From the NCBI GenBank assembly GCA_030267565.1, contig BRXU01000015.1, positions 1,859,001 to 1,923,000 on the forward strand: a stretch of 64,000 nt of DNA, written 5' to 3'. The notes beneath the pieces were generated by a model. That model was not told the DNA's origin. It did no database searches and was given only the letters and a program-made list of their open reading frames with translations. The position numbers were made by a program, and so were the translations under genes. Positions 59,631 to 64,000 of this stretch are shown piece after piece. Positions within the stretch are counted from its first letter, which is position 1, and every line of letters starts with the position of its first letter. Source of the DNA: Pleodorina starrii (lineage: Eukaryota > Chlorophyta > Chlorophyceae > Chlamydomonadales > Volvocaceae).

Positions 59631-61467
59631 ATGATAAATAACCAACAGCCCATACATGCATGTCAGCAACCAGAGCAGTTTAGTCGAAAGGACGCCATGC
59701 TCCTACCCCACGTACCTCTCATCAGTGAAATATCACCCCTCTGCACCCCCACGGCAGGGACGGACAGTGCGACCTTCACTTCCGAACTCGAGCGACACAA
59801 CAGGAATGAACTCGCCGCTCTGACGAACTTCAAGCGGCAGCCGTTCAACCTGAAAGGCCCGCAGCGGGCATACCTCGACAACCTGGGTGAGACGCCGGAT
59901 TCCCACACCTACATGCTGGCATACGAGACCAAGGAGGAGAAGGAGATGGCCTGCAAGGGCCAGGTGTTTTTGATCACCACCTCCAGCTTCGACATCGTGA
60001 TGGAGTTCCTGCCCAACCCTCTCCCCAGTCACGTCATGGAAGCCCTGCGTGCGGCGCCAGAGCTCCTGCCCACCACGACTGACTCCGTCCCCCGCATGGC
60101 AATCTCCTACACGGCAGCCGAGGCCGGCCTCAAGCAGATTCTGGACAGGTCCGTCATCGTGCACACCACAACGGAGCAGTTTGCGGCGGGCCACGCTAAG
60201 CTCAACAACCTGCCGTACCAGGGCCAGACGCTGACTCCCCTGATGGTCTTTGACGCCAAGGGAGATGGTGAGTTACAGAAAGGATACCCCATACCTTGCT
60301 GCCGAGCTAATCAAGACACTAGAGATGACCTCTCTCAATCATCCAATCATCACTGCGAGACGGCACCAAAAAATGAGCCCACAAGGCAGATGGCACAATG
60401 GTACCGCTGCAATGCAAAACCTAATAACCCACAGTGCAACACACACCTGACAATGATTACCTACTGGCACCACGCACCATGCAGTCCCTCATCTGCATAC
60501 CCAGATACCCAAAGCACTTTGAAAAACATACAATCGTGTACACCTAACTGCTCTGCTGAAATGACCCACCCTGCCAAATCCCATGCAACAGTGTTCAAGA
60601 TGAGCACGCCGGAGGATGACTGGAAGCCCCTGGTCTTCGTCAAGCAAAATGGCCAGTGGCGCCCGTTCAGCGCCGCTATCCCGGAACAGCGCACCCCCAC
60701 GGACGACGGGATGGAGCACTTCGTCATCGATGGAATTAAGGTGCTTCCAGTCGACATGTACGCCGGCGCGCTAGCACTCCTTTGCTACACGCCCAGCATG
60801 ATCCCGGCGACCCTAAGCCCGCAGCCGGCGCTGCAGATCAAGAGCACGGGTGGCTCCAAACGGGTGCTGCTGACATTCGACCTCTACGTGCCGGATGGCC
60901 CCTTCGGCCGCTTCTCAGGCCCGCTGGACGGCAAGACCGTCAATGGCACCCCAACCCAGCCCAACTACGGCCACCCAATCAGCAACCTGCTCATTGCCAC
61001 CAGCGTCGCCAACAGCCAGCCGCCGGACACCCTGCTCCGCGGTGAGCTACCGAGCTCAGCGCCCGCAAAAGATGTGCACATGAAGGCGCTGATGCCCATC
61101 ATTGCCGGCGCCATGTACAAGCTCCGCACCGCGGCACCTTACAAGCCGCCACAGGCCAACGCGCCGGAGGAGGCCATGTCTGACGAGGAGGAGGACGGCA
61201 ACAAGGCGGCGATGGACTTGCTCGAAATGATGATGGGTAAGACTGAAATTAGTAATCCTGCTGCCTGGCTGCTAATTGGATGTCATAAACATGCACACCG
61301 GAAACCACTACCTAGTCCTAGATGGACAATACCCAGCAATACACAAGCGCAACAAGCCACTGATGAGTACATCAACCACACTGAGTGGCCCAACCCCAAT
61401 GCCCAACAGCCCACAACCATACCCCACACAACCTCCCATGATCAACCCCCCACCAGGCGGACAGTAA
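59631..61467 (+). CDS. Three-exon protein of unknown function (430 aa)
   Basis: Exons 59631-60267, 60592-61236 and 61457-61467, with GTGAGT and GTAAGA donors and CAACAG and CACCAG acceptors. Phases match; total is 1,293 nt including TAA. Both introns happen to lack in-frame stops, so the region is also one long open frame; retention of intron 1 would add 108 residues. The protein has no motif I recognise. It has ordinary, non-low-complexity composition (e.g. DDWKPLVFVKQNGQWRPF, VLLTFDLYVPDGPFGRF, MKALMPIIAGAMYKL) and an acidic C-terminus (SDEEEDGNKAAMDLLEMMM) ending GGQ. The start could be ATG 59631 or ATG 59697. Being sandwiched between two LINEs, it may belong to another mobile element. Confidence 0.6.
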
Positions 61468-61847
61468 ACCGGAGAAGGGAGGACCTTAGCGGCCAGGAAA
61501 AAAGGACGCGGACCTGCTTGTGGACCGGCAATACTGGAGAGGACTCACAGCTAGCGGCCTGTCTGATATTTGGATGGAGAGAGCAAAGTTGGTGCGTTGA
61601 TGGTGCTTACCCCCCCTGCACGAGGAACAGCTGGCACGAGCTAATGCAAACACGGCTTGTCACGCTCAATCACACCTCAGCCATTCGCCATTCGATGTAC
61701 ATGACTCCTGCCGTGAGAACCGGGGCCCTGCAATGTGATGGGCAACTCTGTTACTACTACGCACCTATGATGGCCGCTACGTTTATTATTATCCGGCAGT
61801 TAGAGGGGGAACATAGCACGCCAAACTGCTATATGGAAAGCACGGTA
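61468..61847. other. 3' flank of the orphan gene up to the LINE junction
   Basis: No gene or repeat recognised. The frame of the upstream gene stays open by chance to 61946 but lies outside the spliced model. Confidence 0.4.
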
Positions 61848-64000
61848 AGTACAAGGATATCCGCCCTCCAGTCAAGTGTATTGCAGAGAACATCGTATAG
61901 GTGTCCTTGTAAGCCTCTCACGTTGTGTGTGACAACGTGTAGGTAACGATGTGACGTGGTGCCTGTCGTTTGCAGCGGACTTTGCTCGGGTTGCGGGGAG
62001 GTGCCAGCTTGTCCGGCCTCAGCATTGTAGTTAGGATCAAGGGGGGTCCTTGGTCTTCTATGTTTCTGTCGTTGGAAGGTTTCCAGAATGGTGGTTTGGG
62101 TATCGTCTATTTTGTGGCGTCTTTTCCGTCCCAGCTTGATTTTGTCGCCTGCGCGCCCTTGTATGGTTTGCATTGCCGCAGGGTTGCGTCTTTCAGTGGT
62201 GCGCCGTGGTGCTGCTATGTTTGCGTTGTTAGGGGCCGTGAGGTCATGTGGTTGCGCTAGCGGCATCTCATTGTCAGCAGGCAGCGGTTGCACAAGGGCC
62301 GCCGCCGGACGGTTCGCGTTAGCCTGTGGGGTTTGGGGCCGGGTATCTTGCCGTGGGACAGTTGTTGTGGCATGGGCGGGAAGACCCCTCTGGACGGCCA
62401 TGGCGTATGTTCTGAGAACCGCTGGTTCCTCGATTGGGTGAAGTTGTGGGTTGACGGCTGCATCTATGATTTGTGCTGTGTGAGCTCCCGCTTCCAAATT
62501 TTCGGGAGGTGCATTTTGTTGCAGGTCGCTGGGGACGGTAGCTTCTGGGGTGTCTCCCAGTGGTTCCTCGATCCTGACCGCTGGGTGTCGGGCTGCTGGC
62601 CATCCTGGTGGTGGTAAAACCTCCTTAAGCTCGTTTGCCATGTTGGTGGTGGTTAGAATGTCAACGCTATCGAGGTACTGAACGCCGCCCTGTAACTCTT
62701 GCCAGTCCACTTGTGTCTTTAGTAGTTTTGATTGCACGTGTTCCGAATCGATAAGATGCCAGGTATCCCCGATTCGTTTCACGCATACAGCGTGAGGGCG
62801 TCCGGACATCTGCAGTACGAATCCGTATTGGGCTGCCAAAGGTGGCAGTGCGGGGAGGGCACGTCTCCTCACAGCATTGCCCGAGGACAGTGCGCGTGGT
62901 GCACTTATAAGGGCGAGAAACTGCTTTGTCGGGTCTTGTGAGGTGAGATATACGTTGTAGCGTAGGTAGTGGTTTATTGCTAGCGTCGTGAAGGCGCCTG
63001 TGTGTCTGTTGAATGTTTCGCGCCATAGGGCGCGGCTAGGGTGATTAGTGGCTTGTAGGTGGTCATCTAAGCGTATGCAGTATTCCAGCACGTGCTCCGG
63101 GTTGAGGTAATGTCCCCCAATGAGATTGTTGAGGGCGTGTACTTGGCAGAATTGCCTTCGTTGTTGCTCGTGGTGGGTTGGTCCGCTTACATTGACACTT
63201 GGGCGAGGCAGTGGCCATGGTATCGGATTAGGGGCCCCTTGCCCATGTTCCATGGGATCCTGATGTTCTTGTTCGACAGGTGTGTCTCCCCCTATTTTTC
63301 GTCTGTCCCAGTACCCATGTGGTGGGTGTGCGCGTGTCGGTCTGTGCGAATTATGGGGATGCCGTTTTTTCAGTCGACGTGCATTGTTGCCAGTCCTGCA
63401 CTGGTGTCCTTTGTTTTTCGCTGGTGCTGCCCGTTTGGCAGTCTCGGGGTTTGCCCTTATTTTGTCTGTAGTTGCGACTTTCAGGAGGGTTGGGAGGCCA
63501 GCCTTCAAGGCGATGGCAAGGAGCGCGGCCGCCTCTTCGTTCTGTCTGATTTGGCCCATCACTGAGAGAATGGTGATTGCAGCAGTTAGACACGCTGTGT
63601 GTTTTTGTGTGCGGAACTTGATGGAGAGGGCAGTAATGATGAGGATTTTAATTTCGAATGCTTGCAGTCTATGCAGTAGAAAGTGCAAGGGATCCGTTAG
63701 GCATGCCAGTATAGCTATGTAGCGGGTGCCGTTGATGAGGTGGCATAATAGCACAAGTTCAGGGCAGGGGTGTGTGGTTATCTGCTTTATTGTTTTCAGC
63801 TGGCTAATGATTGGTATGAGGAGATTAGTAGCAGTCAGGATTGCCCACATTATTCCGGCGGTTAGGATGATCGATGCTGCGCAGAGGGCTGCACTAAGTG
63901 CAGCTAATGGGGTAATGCATGCAAGCATTGGTATTGGGTAAATAGCTGACCCAAGACTTAGTACGTACAGGGTGTATCTGGGTATTGCCTTTTTGGGTGG
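61848..64000 (-). CDS. Second Dualen/RandI-type LINE fragment: membrane segments, Josephin-like domain, APE start
   Basis: An open frame of more than 700 codons running off the right edge of the window and stopping just beyond 61848. It encodes hydrophobic segments (ITPLAALSAALCAASIILTAG, IAILACLTDPLHFLL, IKILIITALSI). A Josephin-like domain follows (about 63165-62700): HEQQRRQFCQVHALNNLIGGHY, FTTLAINHYL, YGFVLQMSGRPHAVCVKR and WHLIDSEH; the Cys codon is at 63146-63148. A Pro-rich linker comes next, and then the first APE motif, VVTHNVRGLQG. Homology stops inside the APE domain after DILVLT, where the catalytic ETKL should follow; APE remainder, RT, RNase H and RLE are absent. It has the same layout as the LINE at 46.5-58.2 kb but is clearly diverged, so it represents a second subfamily. 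Confidence 0.82.

Overview
The window looks like nuclear DNA of a volvocine green alga (Chlamydomonas/Volvox/Gonium group; species not determinable). Coding stretches are GC-rich and full of Ala, Gly, Ser and Pro runs, genes are split by many short GT-AG introns, and the mobile elements include Dualen/RandI-type LINEs carrying two endonuclease domains. Several of these traits are known from this group; the placement is an inference. Four intron-containing genes could be modelled with every splice phase agreeing. Exon boundaries are hand-read and untested.

Layout. 1-4.5 kb: three related copies of a low-complexity, NLS-bearing protein gene. Copy A is intact, copy B is truncated, and copy C forms a ~0.43 kb-armed palindrome with B. 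A complete 480-bp TRIM retrotransposon lies between A and B. 4.5-8.4 kb: mostly non-coding, with a long foldback (5932-6524) and a degenerate tRNA-like sequence. 8.4-20.3 kb: minus-strand low-complexity membrane protein genes, one a single 3' exon and one a six-exon gene of about 1,979 aa. 21.7-25.0 kb: a minus-strand six-exon GNAT acetyltransferase with a transit-peptide-like N-terminus. 26.0-28.4 kb: an interspersed repeat and an almost perfect 80-bp-arm hairpin. 29.0-36.6 kb: a plus-strand calcium-dependent protein kinase (kinase domain plus four canonical EF hands) containing 94 consecutive glycines. 41.1-44.7 kb: a minus-strand eight-exon J-domain co-chaperone (360 aa).

45.2-64 kb is transposon territory. 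A second copy of the 26-kb repeat lies next to the 3' tail of a large minus-strand Dualen/RandI-type LINE (46.5 to about 58.2 kb). Its domain order is membrane segments, Josephin-like cysteine protease, APE endonuclease, reverse transcriptase, RNase H, and CCHC plus restriction-like endonuclease. The LINE is broken by a SINE-like insert with a 12-bp target duplication and by a TRIM with a 5-bp duplication. Removing each insert together with one duplication copy leaves a continuous reading frame. A second, divergent LINE of the same type (61.8 kb to the window edge) encodes the same membrane and Josephin-like modules but is cut off within the APE domain. A three-exon orphan gene (59.6-61.5 kb, 430 aa) lies between the two.

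The most notable observation is the conserved membrane plus Josephin-like protease module at the N-terminus of both LINEs. The TRIM structure and the large inverted duplication are the next most notable.
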